A DNA stretch of 64,000 nt from Cytobacillus purgationiresistens (GCF_030813235.1 NZ_JAUSUB010000005.1:124001-188000), one strand, 5' to 3'; positions 36,255 to 45,547 are shown, numbered from the stretch's first letter. Notes: a model not told the origin generated them from the sequence alone. Program-made: numbers and translations.

Positions 36255-36328
36255 GGTGCCATACCCATGTTTTACTGGGGGCTTACATTAGGTTTAATTC
36301 TATTAGTCCTCAGGTTTTTTATGGTTTT

Positions 36329-37123
36329 TTATGAATGAAAGCCAAAATCTCCAATATGATGACCTTCATAATGGAAATCGGAGCCGCCAGTCATGATTTT
36401 GCCAAATTCTTTTGCCATTCGTTTGTATCTTTTCACATCTTTTTTTCCATGTTTCCGATGCCACACTTCAATCCCATCAAACGGGAGCTTCATTAATTTT
36501 CTTACTAGATGATCATTATGAATGAGAACTGGGTGTGCCAGCACTGCTTGTCCGCCTGATTGATGAATGAGTTCTATTGCATCTTCTGGTGTCAGCACAA
36601 ACTTATCAACGTCGCAAGGCTTCCCATCCCCTAAGTATTTGTCAAAGACCTCTTGTTGGCTGCTTGCATATCCTTTTTCTACAACTGCTTTAGCTATATG
36701 AGGACGAGCAATCACACCTCCTGAACTATGCTTCAGAACGTCTTCTTCCGTTAAATACAATCCAATCAGACAAAATTTTCGAATAATATACTTTGCACGA
36801 TTCCTTCGGTGCTCTTGAATTTTATCCAATACTTCTTGTAATTGCGGAGATTGAGTAACATTATAGCCGAGAATATCTATGTTTTCCCCTGCATATTTTG
36901 TCGTCAATTCTATGCCGCTCAAAACTGTTAAATCATATTCTTGCCCTTTTGTTATTGCCTCTTCAAGACCATCCAAAGTGTCATGATCAGTGATTGCGAT
37001 GACCTTTAAACCCTTACTGGCTGCCTTTTCAACAATTTCAGTAGGAGTTAATGTCCCATCTGAAGCAGTCGTGTGCAAATGAAGATCAAATTTACTTTCT
37101 AAAATAAGTTTTCCTATATCCAT
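36329..37123 (-). CDS. PHP-domain phosphoesterase, TrpH/YciV-like
   Basis: The 264-residue PHP protein has DLHLHTTASDGTLTPTEIV, AITDHDT, SGIELTTKY, RPHIAKAVVE, VLAHPVL and GSDFHYEGH, giving the full metal-binding set. Characterised relatives hydrolyse 3',5'-nucleoside bisphosphates such as pAp, or act as 5'-3' RNases. Since pAp is the by-product of PAPS-dependent sulfotransfer, its place next to sat-cysC suggests pAp disposal. It is convergent with sat. The ATG has GAGAGG upstream. Confidence 0.8.
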   Translation of the reverse strand: MDIGKLILESKFDLHLHTTASDGTLTPTEIVEKAASKGLKVIAITDHDTLDGLEEAITKGQEYDLTVLSGIELTTKYAGENIDILGYNVTQSPQLQEVLDKIQEHRRNRAKYIIRKFCLIGLYLTEEDVLKHSSGGVIARPHIAKAVVEKGYASSQQEVFDKYLGDGKPCDVDKFVLTPEDAIELIHQSGGQAVLAHPVLIHNDHLVRKLMKLPFDGIEVWHRKHGKKDVKRYKRMAKEFGKIMTGGSDFHYEGHHIGDFGFHS

Positions 37124-37309
37124 GAACCTCTCTCCTTTTTTATTACTATAATATATGGCCGATTTACTTGTTCGACTGTGGTTTTCACATGGTAGACACG
37201 CATATTTATGAACAAAATGATAATTATTTTTATGAATTTAAAGAATATTCAAGGTGAAAAACTAACCAGGACATAAAAAAGACCTCTTTCCAATAGTAGA
37301 AAAAAGTCT

Positions 37310-37852
37310 TTACTGTTCAGGTGGTCTTTTCCCGCGTTGCAGATCCCTAATCGATAATCCATAGTCATATTGAAAATGAGGATAATCTTTAAAACTAGCC
37401 CAATCCCCACCCCATTCAAATCCAATTTCCTTTGCTATATCTACAACTTCCATCCAATCAGAAAGTCCATTTCCATTGCCGTCATACTCCATATCCCATA
37501 CAAGGACACCATCCACTGTTAAAAGGGCAAAATCAATCGCAAGTCCAAAATTATGATAGGACTCTCCCCCTCTTGCATTTGTGACGATATTTCCTTCAAC
37601 TGTACGACCTTTTTCATACAATGCCTCCTGATCCTCTGAACTTCTAAAATCATCCGTAATCACCACGGTTATTCCTTTATCCGCGGCTCTTACTATCAAA
37701 TCATCTCTCTTTTCAGCAACCACTGGATGTAAATTTGTCGGCATTAGTGCATCTTCATATTCAGGAAAAACAATATATTGATAGACCAGTAGTCCTACTA
37801 CAAACATAATGAGCAGAAATACGATCAACCTTAATAGCTTGGCTACTCTCAA
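37310..37852 (-). CDS. M15-family peptidoglycan peptidase (CwlK/VanY-like)
   Basis: The 180-residue protein has an N-terminal membrane anchor or signal (LLRLIVFLLIMFVVGLLVYQ), then an M15 domain with zinc ligands in SYHNFGLAIDF and in DYPHFQ. The family cleaves D-Ala-D-Ala or L-Ala-D-Glu bonds of cell wall peptides. It is a single gene near the PHP gene. A weak hairpin with an AAAGAC/GTCTTT base and T-run (37275-37311) probably terminates it. Confidence 0.85.
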   Translation of the reverse strand: MRVAKLLRLIVFLLIMFVVGLLVYQYIVFPEYEDALMPTNLHPVVAEKRDDLIVRAADKGITVVITDDFRSSEDQEALYEKGRTVEGNIVTNARGGESYHNFGLAIDFALLTVDGVLVWDMEYDGNGNGLSDWMEVVDIAKEIGFEWGGDWASFKDYPHFQYDYGLSIRDLQRGKRPPEQ

Positions 37853-37938
37853 TCTTTTAAACCTCTCTTTATGAAAATCTAAAGCTGAGCTTTATTATTT
37901 AGTGTATCAGTTATTATAACGTAGATGCTATATAAAAG

Positions 37939-37965
37939 GTTTCGTTTTGTTAGAAAAGCGGGTAT
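37939..37965 (+). promoter_or_regulatory. Sigma-B-type promoter for csbD-like gene
   Basis: GTTTCG (37939-37944) and GGGTAT (37960-37965) are spaced 15 bp, close to the sigma-B consensus GTTTAA/GGGTAT. CsbD is a known sigma-B regulon member in B. subtilis. Confidence 0.6.
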
Positions 37966-37998
37966 ATAATAATCAACAAGCCAAAGGAGATGATTTTC

Positions 37999-38184
37999 AT
38001 GAATAAAACACAACATGAAGGCAATAAAGATCAATTAAAAGGTAATGTAAAAGAGAAGTATGGTAAATTGACCGGCAACGAGTCGAAAGAAGCAGAAGGG
38101 AAAATGGATAAATTAAAAGGCAATGCCAAAGAAAAACTAGGTGATGCAAAGGAAGCCGTTTCTAAAACATTTAATAATAAATAA
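37999..38184 (+). CDS. csbD: CsbD-family general stress protein
   Basis: The 61-residue, Lys/Glu/Gly-rich protein has two imprecise repeats (KDQLKGNVKEKYGKLTGNE and MDKLKGNAKEKLGDAK), the CsbD signature. ATG 37999 lies 8 nt after AAAGGAG, and an ATG at 37990 is part of that site. A sigma-B-type promoter and a strong terminator flank it. Confidence 0.92.
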   Translation: MNKTQHEGNKDQLKGNVKEKYGKLTGNESKEAEGKMDKLKGNAKEKLGDAKEAVSKTFNNK

Positions 38185-38191
38185 AACCAAC

Positions 38192-38222
38192 AAAAAAAAG
38201 CTTGGGTTCCAAGCTTTTTTTG
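38192..38222 (+). terminator. Rho-independent terminator after csbD
   Basis: AAAAAAAGCTTGG pairs with CCAAGCTTTTTTT around GTT. Confidence 0.9.
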
Positions 38223-38233
38223 TCATTGATAAC

Positions 38234-39409
38234 TTATGATGGCATTTTAACTTTATAATGGTGCATGGATTTTGGGATACCTTTGATTCCTAACAGCCCC
38301 ATATACACCAAGTTTCTTATTCTGTACTCCATGAAGTCGGCTCCTGGATTCATTTCAATACCTTCTAATAATTCATAGATGATCATTCCAACTTGAATGA
38401 AGTCTTTATCTTTCTGTCGATGGTGCATCTCATTAATTTTTTCAATAATATGCATGTCAAAATAATCTTCAGGTAAAGTATGCAGCTGCTTGTCCTTCCA
38501 AGCACGTAACATATCACCCTGTTCTGAAATAACCTTCCATTCTTGCTCATAATTTTTTCGCTGCTCAATCGTTAACAGCTTACTATTTTTATTAGCCTCA
38601 AAAATTTGTCGTAAATTTTCAGGATTGAGGTTGTTTATCCTATTAACAGAAATTTGATTTGAAATTGAGCTCCATGATTCAGTCGTGTTGATTAGGTAGA
38701 TGTTATTTTTCTTATCCCCTAGTAATTTGATGATGAACCGCAGGAAAACCTGATCATGTGTGTTATCTGCAAACCAAATATAGATAGGTATTTGCTTAGG
38801 AATATCATCTATATACAACAGAAATTGAGAAAATTGACTCTCATATTCCACTTTTTCTCTGAAATCATTAATATGATCAAATAGCCATTCACTTCTTACG
38901 TTTTGACCACTTTTCTCTACTAAATTTTCTATTGGGCCAACCATGAGAAAATCGGGTAGTGAGAGCGCATTTACTCGACGAAGGCCAACTTTAATAGATC
39001 CAGAATCCTGATCAGATGGAACGAGATGTATCGATGATGACAGGTTTGCAATATAACTGCCCCGTTTTTTAACTTCTTGATTAATCTCGTTTATCATTTC
39101 ATGTATTGTACTGTCTTCAAAAAAATAACCTCTTTCAGTTTCAGGATCATTGTCGAGATGATTAAAATCGAAAAAATTCATCCCTTCTTTAAGATGAAAT
39201 ACCTCATTTCCCTCTAAACACTCTCCGTTAGTGACATAGTGGTCTTCATTTAAGTGATAAACTATCACAATATTCGGTTCCATGAAAAAATAGACACATG
39301 AACCATTCACTCGAGTTTGTATTTTCCCCATCTCCTTCGTATCATACAAAATACGCCGTATGAATTGAATGATCATATGGTGCATTATTATTGTTCCTAT
39401 TTGTATCAT
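38234..39409 (-). CDS. DUF1835/DUF3658-type protein
   Basis: The up to 391-residue protein has a central DUF1835-like segment (SIHLVPSDQDSGSIKVGLRR, then LPDFLMVGPIENL) and IYIWFADNTHDQVFLRFIIK. The C-terminal part is probably DUF3658. The start is uncertain: no good ribosome site stands before 39409, and an internal ATG at 39331 lies in GAAGGAGATG. Family members are common in bacilli and of unknown function. Confidence 0.65.
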   Translation of the reverse strand: MIQIGTIIMHHMIIQFIRRILYDTKEMGKIQTRVNGSCVYFFMEPNIVIVYHLNEDHYVTNGECLEGNEVFHLKEGMNFFDFNHLDNDPETERGYFFEDSTIHEMINEINQEVKKRGSYIANLSSSIHLVPSDQDSGSIKVGLRRVNALSLPDFLMVGPIENLVEKSGQNVRSEWLFDHINDFREKVEYESQFSQFLLYIDDIPKQIPIYIWFADNTHDQVFLRFIIKLLGDKKNNIYLINTTESWSSISNQISVNRINNLNPENLRQIFEANKNSKLLTIEQRKNYEQEWKVISEQGDMLRAWKDKQLHTLPEDYFDMHIIEKINEMHHRQKDKDFIQVGMIIYELLEGIEMNPGADFMEYRIRNLVYMGLLGIKGIPKSMHHYKVKMPS

Positions 39410-39810
39410 CTAATATTTTCTGCGCATTAAACCTTGGCCGATCTTATTACAAACTTAAGCTGCAAGTAAAGATATCTTTGTTTCTATTTTACAGAATTTT
39501 ATTAAATCACTGATTTTTTATCTTAAATTAAGAATTTATCAATAAACAGGGATTTCACCTAAATTTATTTTAATACGCAAGATATGCCTTATCGATCGAT
39601 TCATGTTCAATCCGTTTTAATTTAAGTTCACACTGGCAATTAAAACACAAATCCTTGTACAAAATTCTTGCCCAATTCTCGAATAAGAACTTACTTAAAG
39701 TCTTTCAAATGATAATGCTAAGAGTGACCCAGTATATTATTTACATTCCTAGCTGAACATAGTTAATATTATTAACTACTACGAACAAAGAACTAGGTGG
39801 GCTCTGCATT
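39410..39810. other. Non-coding interval
   Basis: AT-rich sequence with no convincing ORF. Stops are frequent in all frames. It contains the upstream regions of the DUF1835 gene and of the broken dehydrogenase gene. I found no strong promoter or hairpin. Confidence 0.5.
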
Positions 39811-40301
39811 ATGAAAGCTGTAACATATCAAGGACCAAATCATGTACAGGTGAATCAGGTAGAGGATGCAAAATTAGGAAAAAAGATGATATTATTGTAA
39901 AGATTACTTCAACGGCTATTTGCGGATCTGATTTACATCTATATCAAGGTAATATGCCACTACCCCCAGGATACATAATTAGTCACGAACCAATGGGCAT
40001 TGTAGAGGAAATGGGACCTGAAGTCACTAAAGTAAAAAAGGGTGACCGTGTTGTCATCCCTTTTAATGTTTTATGTGGACATTGTTATTATTGCCAACAT
40101 GAAATGGAAAGCCAATGTGATAACTCAAACCCTCATTATGATTCTAAGGGATACTTTGGTTATACAGAGAAGTTCGGTAACCATCCAGGTGGTCAGGCCG
40201 AATATTTAAAGGTACCTTCCGGAAACTTTACCCCCTTTGTTATTCCAAATAGAATTATTATATTTCCCCCCTTTTCAACCGAAAGGGGGGCTCACTTATA
40301 G
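39811..40301 (+). pseudogene. Broken zinc-dependent alcohol dehydrogenase
   Basis: ATG 39811 with GGTGGG upstream reads MKAVTYQGPNHVQVNQVEDA, then hits a stop. A one-base slip in the A-run near 39875 returns the expected DDIIVKITSTAICGSDLHLY. The zinc-site segment GHCYYCQHEMESQCDNSNP follows. Homology stops near 40235, after VPSGNFTPFVIP, so the coenzyme domain (over 200 residues) is gone. The gene is dead by both frameshift and truncation. Confidence 0.85.
40266..40290 (-). terminator. GC-rich hairpin after the GNAT gene
   Basis: CCCCCCTTT pairs with AAAGGGGGG across 7 nt. The reverse strand continues GGAAATATAAT, so the T-tract is weak. It lies at the end of the broken dehydrogenase and downstream of the acetyltransferase. 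Confidence 0.5.
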
Positions 40302-40321
40302 ATAGATTACTTTCTGAATAT

Positions 40322-41119
40322 TTATAGCTCTTTTTTTAAATGATATTGGGTGATATTCAAATTAAACGACTTTTGTTCCAATAACTCTGGGGCCAAATAG
40401 AAATCATTCCACTTCAATTCAACTTCTCCGAAATATTTTCTTGCTGAGATTAAAAATTGAGTCAATAAATAGTCATCCAGCTCTTTAGATAGCTGGAATT
40501 GGCGAATAATGATACCTTCGTTTGCTTTTTGAACAATAAGATGACCAATAACGACATTTTGATTCTTTAGAATAAGCTGTTCATAATTAGCAAGATGTGC
40601 CTCTTTTGCTTGCCACGGCGTTTTTTCATCCTCAAAAAAAGGGTTATCAACTACTTGTTCCAATGTGAGACTTGATTCACCTTCTTCAACTAATTTCCCA
40701 CTCAGATAGTATAATGGTGTGATCATTTGATATCCTAAATTTCGATATAGAGCATAAGCGGTCGTATTGTCAGCTAATACTTCAAGATAGACAGTATTTA
40801 TATTGTGTTTGCGCAGAGCTAAAAAACTGGACTGCATTAATTCTTTGGCAATGCCTTTTCCGCGATGTTCTGGGAGAATGGCCATCCCTCCACACCATGC
40901 TGTTTTCGTTTCAAGAGATATACCATGTAAACAAATTCCCACAGGCTTGTCATTATCTACTGCGATGAATGAACAGACATTATCGATTTTTAACATTTTC
41001 ATGCGTTTGAAAAATGATTCTGCTGTCATTCGTACAGGAACTGCATAATCCTCATATGCCTCATTCCATACAGAAACGATCTTCGTATCGGAAAAACCAT
41101 CTAAGCTTTTGATCTCCAT
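40322..41119 (-). CDS. GNAT-family N-acetyltransferase
   Basis: The 265-residue protein has the acetyl-CoA motif GGMAILPEHRGKGIAKELM near residue 77 and NTVYLEVLADNTTAYALYRN. The C-terminal 110 residues look like a second, degenerate GNAT half. GAAGGTG lies upstream of ATG 41119. The substrate is unknown. Confidence 0.82.
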   Translation of the reverse strand: MEIKSLDGFSDTKIVSVWNEAYEDYAVPVRMTAESFFKRMKMLKIDNVCSFIAVDNDKPVGICLHGISLETKTAWCGGMAILPEHRGKGIAKELMQSSFLALRKHNINTVYLEVLADNTTAYALYRNLGYQMITPLYYLSGKLVEEGESSLTLEQVVDNPFFEDEKTPWQAKEAHLANYEQLILKNQNVVIGHLIVQKANEGIIIRQFQLSKELDDYLLTQFLISARKYFGEVELKWNDFYLAPELLEQKSFNLNITQYHLKKEL

Positions 41120-41358
41120 ATATAGGCACCTTCCTCAGTTTCTTTATTTTCACTCCACAGGTTTTAAAACGATTAAAATTTCATCAACACTTTTGATGTT
41201 TATTTACATTAACTGAAGAAAATACTTTTATACTTATTTTATTATCAGAGAGAATGTAAATTTAAAAATTAAATTTGTTTATGGGCTTAGTGAGACATTG
41301 GTACATGAATTAAGCAGACGAGTTTTTAGATTCATTAAGAAAGAAAGGAAAAAATGCT

Positions 41359-41988
41359 CTAACCTAAAAGTAATTGCTTTGCAGCTTGTACCCCAAAGTA
41401 TACTCCGAAGGCAATTAAAGATAAGCCTGATAAAATAGAGATGAACGCGAGAATATTGCCAGTTAAATATTTTCTAAAGGTGCTCGCAATGCTTGCCATT
41501 GTTAAATCCCATAAAATTAAACCGATAAATATGGCAAAACTATAGATAACTACATATCCCTTATCATATTGAGCAGTTGTTTTTGCTAAGACAGACCCAT
41601 AAATACCAAGCCAGAAAAGTATAGTTAATGGATTGGATATCGACAATAAAAAACCGGAAAAGAAAGACTTACTTGGAGTGTCATCATTGTTTCTAAAAGT
41701 GGAAGTTATTTTTCTAGCGTTCATCAAGCTTTCAACTCCTGTATACACAAGGACAAAAAAGCCAAAGGACCATAGAAAAGTTTTCATAAAAGGAATCTCT
41801 AAAAAATGGACCAAACCAAGAAAAACCAAAATCATATAAACTGCATCAGCTGTCATTGCCCCTAAGCCAACTAGCCAAGCGTGGATAAATCCGCTTTTAA
41901 TTCCTTTATCTAGTTGTGCTGCATTTACGGGTCCAATGGGTGCTGCAAGTGATAGACCCAGAAAAATATAACCAAGAAAAGTAACCAT
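41359..41988 (-). CDS. LysE-family amino-acid exporter
   Basis: The 209-residue membrane protein has about six helices and the LysE/RhtB signature LSLAAPIGPVNAAQLDKGIK near the N-terminus, then SNPLTILFWLGIY. ATG 41988 has AAGGGG upstream and is preferred over an ATG at 42024. It exports amino acids or related compounds. Monocistronic. Confidence 0.85.
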   Translation of the reverse strand: MVTFLGYIFLGLSLAAPIGPVNAAQLDKGIKSGFIHAWLVGLGAMTADAVYMILVFLGLVHFLEIPFMKTFLWSFGFFVLVYTGVESLMNARKITSTFRNNDDTPSKSFFSGFLLSISNPLTILFWLGIYGSVLAKTTAQYDKGYVVIYSFAIFIGLILWDLTMASIASTFRKYLTGNILAFISILSGLSLIAFGVYFGVQAAKQLLLG

Positions 41989-42124
41989 AAAATATACCAC
42001 CCCTTGTGTACACGCAAATCTCAACTTGCTTGTACCATTCTATTCTCCGTTACTGGGCAGTAGGACAACTTTTTTATAGTATTTCCCGAGTATAGAATAA
42101 TAAATTTGAAAGGAGATGATATTG

Positions 42125-42154
42125 ATGGATGTAAATCCAGCCATTTTACTGTAA
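42125..42154 (+). pseudogene. Nine-codon ORF with a strong ribosome site
   Basis: AAAGGAG is followed 9 nt later by ATG, then MDVNPAILL and TAA. The signal looks like the start of a gene whose rest is gone, or a short leader. Nothing else supported is seen in 42025-42300. Confidence 0.25.
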
Positions 42155-42300
42155 TTTTCACATATTTACGGACCTTATTTCAACTTTAATAGTTCCTTAA
42201 TAGACCCTCAAAATCAGATCCTTTGCTAATTGTTGTGGAATTACAATCTTAAGTTGCAACCAGTATTACAGAGTTTAAATGATTTCCGCATTTCTTCCTA

Positions 42301-42855
42301 TCAAAAGAAATAAGCCATTTGAATTAAATCATCATATGTATGACTATTAAACTTAATTGCTCTTCGTTTTATGCCTTCTCTTTCAAAACCTGCACTTTCA
42401 TATAGTTTAATTGCACTTTCATTGCGGGACATGACTTCCAAATGTATTTTTTCTATCATTGGATTATGTTTTCCCCAGTAAATAAGACTCGACAGCAAGG
42501 CTTTACCTACCCCTTTGGATCGATACTCCTTTGCTACACTCATCCCGAATGTCCCTTGATGCATTGTTCTCTGCCGATTGCCATTGCTGAAATCTATAAA
42601 TCCCATGATTTCACCCTCTAATTCGGCGATTAGTGCAAGTTTGTTTTCATCATTCAAGAACCGGTCGATATATGCTTTTTGTTCTTCTAAAGTTGGATTA
42701 AATTCTCCTTTTACAAATAATAAAAAAGGAGCTTCGTTGAAGATTACTTTTGTATAAGTTAACAATTGCTCAGCATCTTGAGGTGTAGCTATTCTAATAC
42801 AAAATTTTCCACCATCCGTCATCCTAAAATTTTTATATACAAAATGTCCCAACAA
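42301..42855 (-). CDS. GNAT-family N-acetyltransferase
   Basis: The 184-residue protein has the acetyl-CoA-binding GMSVAKEYRSKGVGKALLSS and IEKIHLEVMSRNESAIKLYE followed by AGFEREG, the RimI/RimL pattern. TTG 42855 follows GGGAGGAG. The substrate is unknown. It lies between gene fragments and stands alone. Confidence 0.85.
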   Translation of the reverse strand: MLGHFVYKNFRMTDGGKFCIRIATPQDAEQLLTYTKVIFNEAPFLLFVKGEFNPTLEEQKAYIDRFLNDENKLALIAELEGEIMGFIDFSNGNRQRTMHQGTFGMSVAKEYRSKGVGKALLSSLIYWGKHNPMIEKIHLEVMSRNESAIKLYESAGFEREGIKRRAIKFNSHTYDDLIQMAYFF

Positions 42856-43047
42856 TTGCTCCTCCCTTTTCCATTGTATTTAAAGCTAGTAAATTTTTTA
42901 TACAAAGTTTTATACTGTATTATTTTGATAATATCATTTGTTGATTAATTTTTAAATAATACTTCTGAATTTTCTAACATATTTTTGTTGAAATCAATAG
43001 TAACTGTTGATAATCAACCACCTTAAGGCACCAACTATAAAAACTTT

Positions 43048-43093
43048 TATAGCAAAAAAACTTACTGAATTCTTTAGTAAGTTTTTTGCTATA
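43048..43093. terminator. Long hairpin
   Basis: TATAGCAAAAAA-ACTTACT pairs with AGTAAGT-TTTTTTGCTATA across about 10 nt. It is unusually long and lies just before an SDR gene fragment, so it is an orphan terminator or mobile-element end. Confidence 0.5.
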
Positions 43094-43136
43094 ACAGTAT
43101 GGGTACGAATGTTACAAGATGTTACTGGTTTTCTAT

Positions 43137-43247
43137 ATGGGCAAACCTGAAGATATCGCTTACGGTGCATTATTTTTAGCAAGTGATGAATCGAGATTTG
43201 TTATAGAGACAGAACTTATTATTGATGGTGGATGGTCCGCTCTATAA
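43137..43247 (+). pseudogene. C-terminal fragment of a short-chain dehydrogenase
   Basis: The 36 codons read GKPEDIAYGALFLASDESRF, then a hydrophobic stretch, then IDGGWSAL and a stop. This is exactly the C-terminal end of classical SDRs. The Rossmann and catalytic parts are missing and there is no ribosome site, so it is a relic. Confidence 0.8.
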
Positions 43248-43271
43248 GAATAATATCATGATAAACAACAA

Positions 43272-43310
43272 AAAGGGATTGATCTCTGATGACAAGAGTT
43301 CAATCCCTTT
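43272..43310. terminator. Terminator
   Basis: AAAGGGATTGA pairs perfectly with TCAATCCCTTT across 17 nt. It serves the leftward ynd operon. Confidence 0.7.
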
Positions 43311-43338
43311 ACTTAAATAGTCAGGCTAATACAATTCT

Positions 43339-44949
43339 TTAAAATTCATTCTCTGATTTTCGTACAATCTTATACTCTATCTTTAAAAAAGATAGTCCAA
43401 AAATCCACATATGATGACTGGCCTTAAGGGTTCCATCTCCTGTCCCTGTCATACGAAAGCTTTCTTGAATTGGTAAAACCATCTGATTTCCTCTCCACAG
43501 AAGATAGATGCCAGCGTCTGACTCTTCGTTCGATCCTATACTTGTTAGCTCCAATTCATCTCCAATTGTATTTAGTTCAAGCACGCCAACCATCGATGTG
43601 AATGGGAGGGGCAAGGCAATATTCATATATCTCCTGCCTTTCGTCTCATGCCATGAATAAATTGCAACGAATGCCACCTCGTCTTCCACCTTTCTTAGCC
43701 ATGCTCTTGGGGATGGCCTGCCATCAAGCTCCATATTAACAGGGAGAATATCACCTGTCATTTCCACTTCCTTAGAAGATAACGGGAGATTAATCTGCTG
43801 TACTCTTTTACTTATCAAATGATAAATGATTGCAAACGGCTTGAACCAACTCTTCCATTCAACCTTAGCGAATAGGCGATAATTAAGTGTATTTTCATAG
43901 AAATGAATGATGGTTGGATGAATTGAATCCATTTGAACATGTGGTTGATACTTTTTCATCGAATTAACCAAGCCGCTATACTTACCCTTTGCAGTGATAT
44001 CAGAAAGAAGATTTTCTCCAATATTGATGCTGCCGCGGATCTGGCTCCTAGAGAACCTTCGTATTCTGTGCTTCGTGGAAGGCAATGCTAGCATCCACCC
44101 TATTAATCCACAAAATGCAAATACGACACAATTGAAAAACCCATGGAACTGCAGCATAAAAGGAATGCTAAGCGAAAAATCACGCCATAATTGACCGATT
44201 GCATAGAGGAAAGAGAATAGAATCGTTATACCTAGAGAGCTGAATGATAAGATAATCAATCCTTGCTGCAGACGATTTTCATATTGCGTTTTAATAGATA
44301 AAAATATAAGACTATATATGCCTATAAGATAGAATATGACTGAGAGAATCTCAATCCAAACTGAAAAGGTAATGCCTGCTGCAAGGATGATTGGTGCAAG
44401 TAATATGATGCTCCCGATATAAGGATAAGATGATGATTTATTCACTCGGCCCAAAAACCCCATAAATACAGGCAGTAAAAAGGCCGAGTAGTGAAAATGA
44501 ATCGATGTTAGCCAAGTGATGATTGGTGAAAATCCGGTATCGATTTCAGCGATATGCGCAAAAAACCAAATGCCCCCAATGGATAGATAGACGAGACCCG
44601 CATCAATCATAAATTCCTCAAATCTAATGAAGCCTCGTTTGCAAAATCGATAGAATCCATAAAACGCGACGATAAAGGTATATGCCAAATAAACTGCACC
44701 TAGAACAATATCATAGGCAGTCGATTCCGTTATATAGAGAATCATGACTGAAATATAGGCAGGAAAGGTTAAATATAGATAATATTTCGCAAACCAATCT
44801 TCTTCATCCATAATAGCAATCAATACAATGGGTATATATACAAGCTGGGCTACAGTCAGCATAAGCAAATAGCTCTGGCTTTCACCCCAAGCGGCAGTAA
44901 GCAAGAACACTCCAACTGAAAGGAGAAGCAAACCTTTTTTTCTATTCAT
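43339..44949 (-). CDS. yndJ: YndJ-like membrane protein
   Basis: The 536-residue protein has about ten membrane segments in its first 300 residues and a soluble C-terminal part (SPRAWLRKVEDEVAFVAIYS). The length and the order yndG-yndH-yndJ match the B. subtilis operon. ATG 44949 follows AAGGAG and overlaps yndH by 8 bp. Function unknown. Confidence 0.8.
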   Translation of the reverse strand: MNRKKGLLLLSVGVFLLTAAWGESQSYLLMLTVAQLVYIPIVLIAIMDEEDWFAKYYLYLTFPAYISVMILYITESTAYDIVLGAVYLAYTFIVAFYGFYRFCKRGFIRFEEFMIDAGLVYLSIGGIWFFAHIAEIDTGFSPIITWLTSIHFHYSAFLLPVFMGFLGRVNKSSSYPYIGSIILLAPIILAAGITFSVWIEILSVIFYLIGIYSLIFLSIKTQYENRLQQGLIILSFSSLGITILFSFLYAIGQLWRDFSLSIPFMLQFHGFFNCVVFAFCGLIGWMLALPSTKHRIRRFSRSQIRGSINIGENLLSDITAKGKYSGLVNSMKKYQPHVQMDSIHPTIIHFYENTLNYRLFAKVEWKSWFKPFAIIYHLISKRVQQINLPLSSKEVEMTGDILPVNMELDGRPSPRAWLRKVEDEVAFVAIYSWHETKGRRYMNIALPLPFTSMVGVLELNTIGDELELTSIGSNEESDAGIYLLWRGNQMVLPIQESFRMTGTGDGTLKASHHMWIFGLSFLKIEYKIVRKSENEF

Positions 44950-45547
44950 GTTTAAATTCTCCTTCATATGAAAAGATCAAGCCAAACAGGGGATTCTTTA
45001 CTTTTACTGCAATAGAATAACTATCATTATCCTCTTGAAATTTTTCCTCAACCTCTGCAATCCCTTGAAACCACTTTGGGATAGAAATCTCTTGTTTCCC
45101 GACTATCATACGCTGTTTACCCGAGCGGATCAGCAAAGATTGATCCGCTTTTACTTGAAAATGCAAGTCTGAATAAACGATAGGTGGATCCCCTAAGTAA
45201 TCCTTTACAATTCCACTTCTTGAATCCCAGCTCATTGTCGCATTGAAAAAGCGCTGATTATTTTCAAAATCAAAAACACGTTCCCAATAGATCTGTTCTT
45301 CCCCTTGTTCATTTAAATAGGGTGTATTGGTTATCTGAAATTGAATATTCTTCCCTTGCTCTGGAAAAAGCAGCTTTCTGCTGATACCTAAGTGCAATAA
45401 AGGCTTAAGCAATAATGAGCCAGTTTTTACTTCTTTCATTGTTCCTTTTGCTTGAAAAGAAGATTGATTGAGAAACAGATACCTTTTTTGCAGCATCGGA
45501 TGCAGCTGATAAAATTGTTCTCCCAATGCCTTTTGATAGATTGACAA
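44942..45547 (-). CDS. yndH: YndH-like DUF4166 protein
   Basis: The 201-residue soluble protein has QFYQLHPMLQKRYLFLN and TMSWDSRSGIVKDYLG segments of the DUF4166/YndH family. The start TTG is preceded by GGGGTAAAAGG. It lies between yndG and yndJ with almost no spacing. Function unknown. Confidence 0.78.
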   Translation of the reverse strand: MSIYQKALGEQFYQLHPMLQKRYLFLNQSSFQAKGTMKEVKTGSLLLKPLLHLGISRKLLFPEQGKNIQFQITNTPYLNEQGEEQIYWERVFDFENNQRFFNATMSWDSRSGIVKDYLGDPPIVYSDLHFQVKADQSLLIRSGKQRMIVGKQEISIPKWFQGIAEVEEKFQEDNDSYSIAVKVKNPLFGLIFSYEGEFKHE

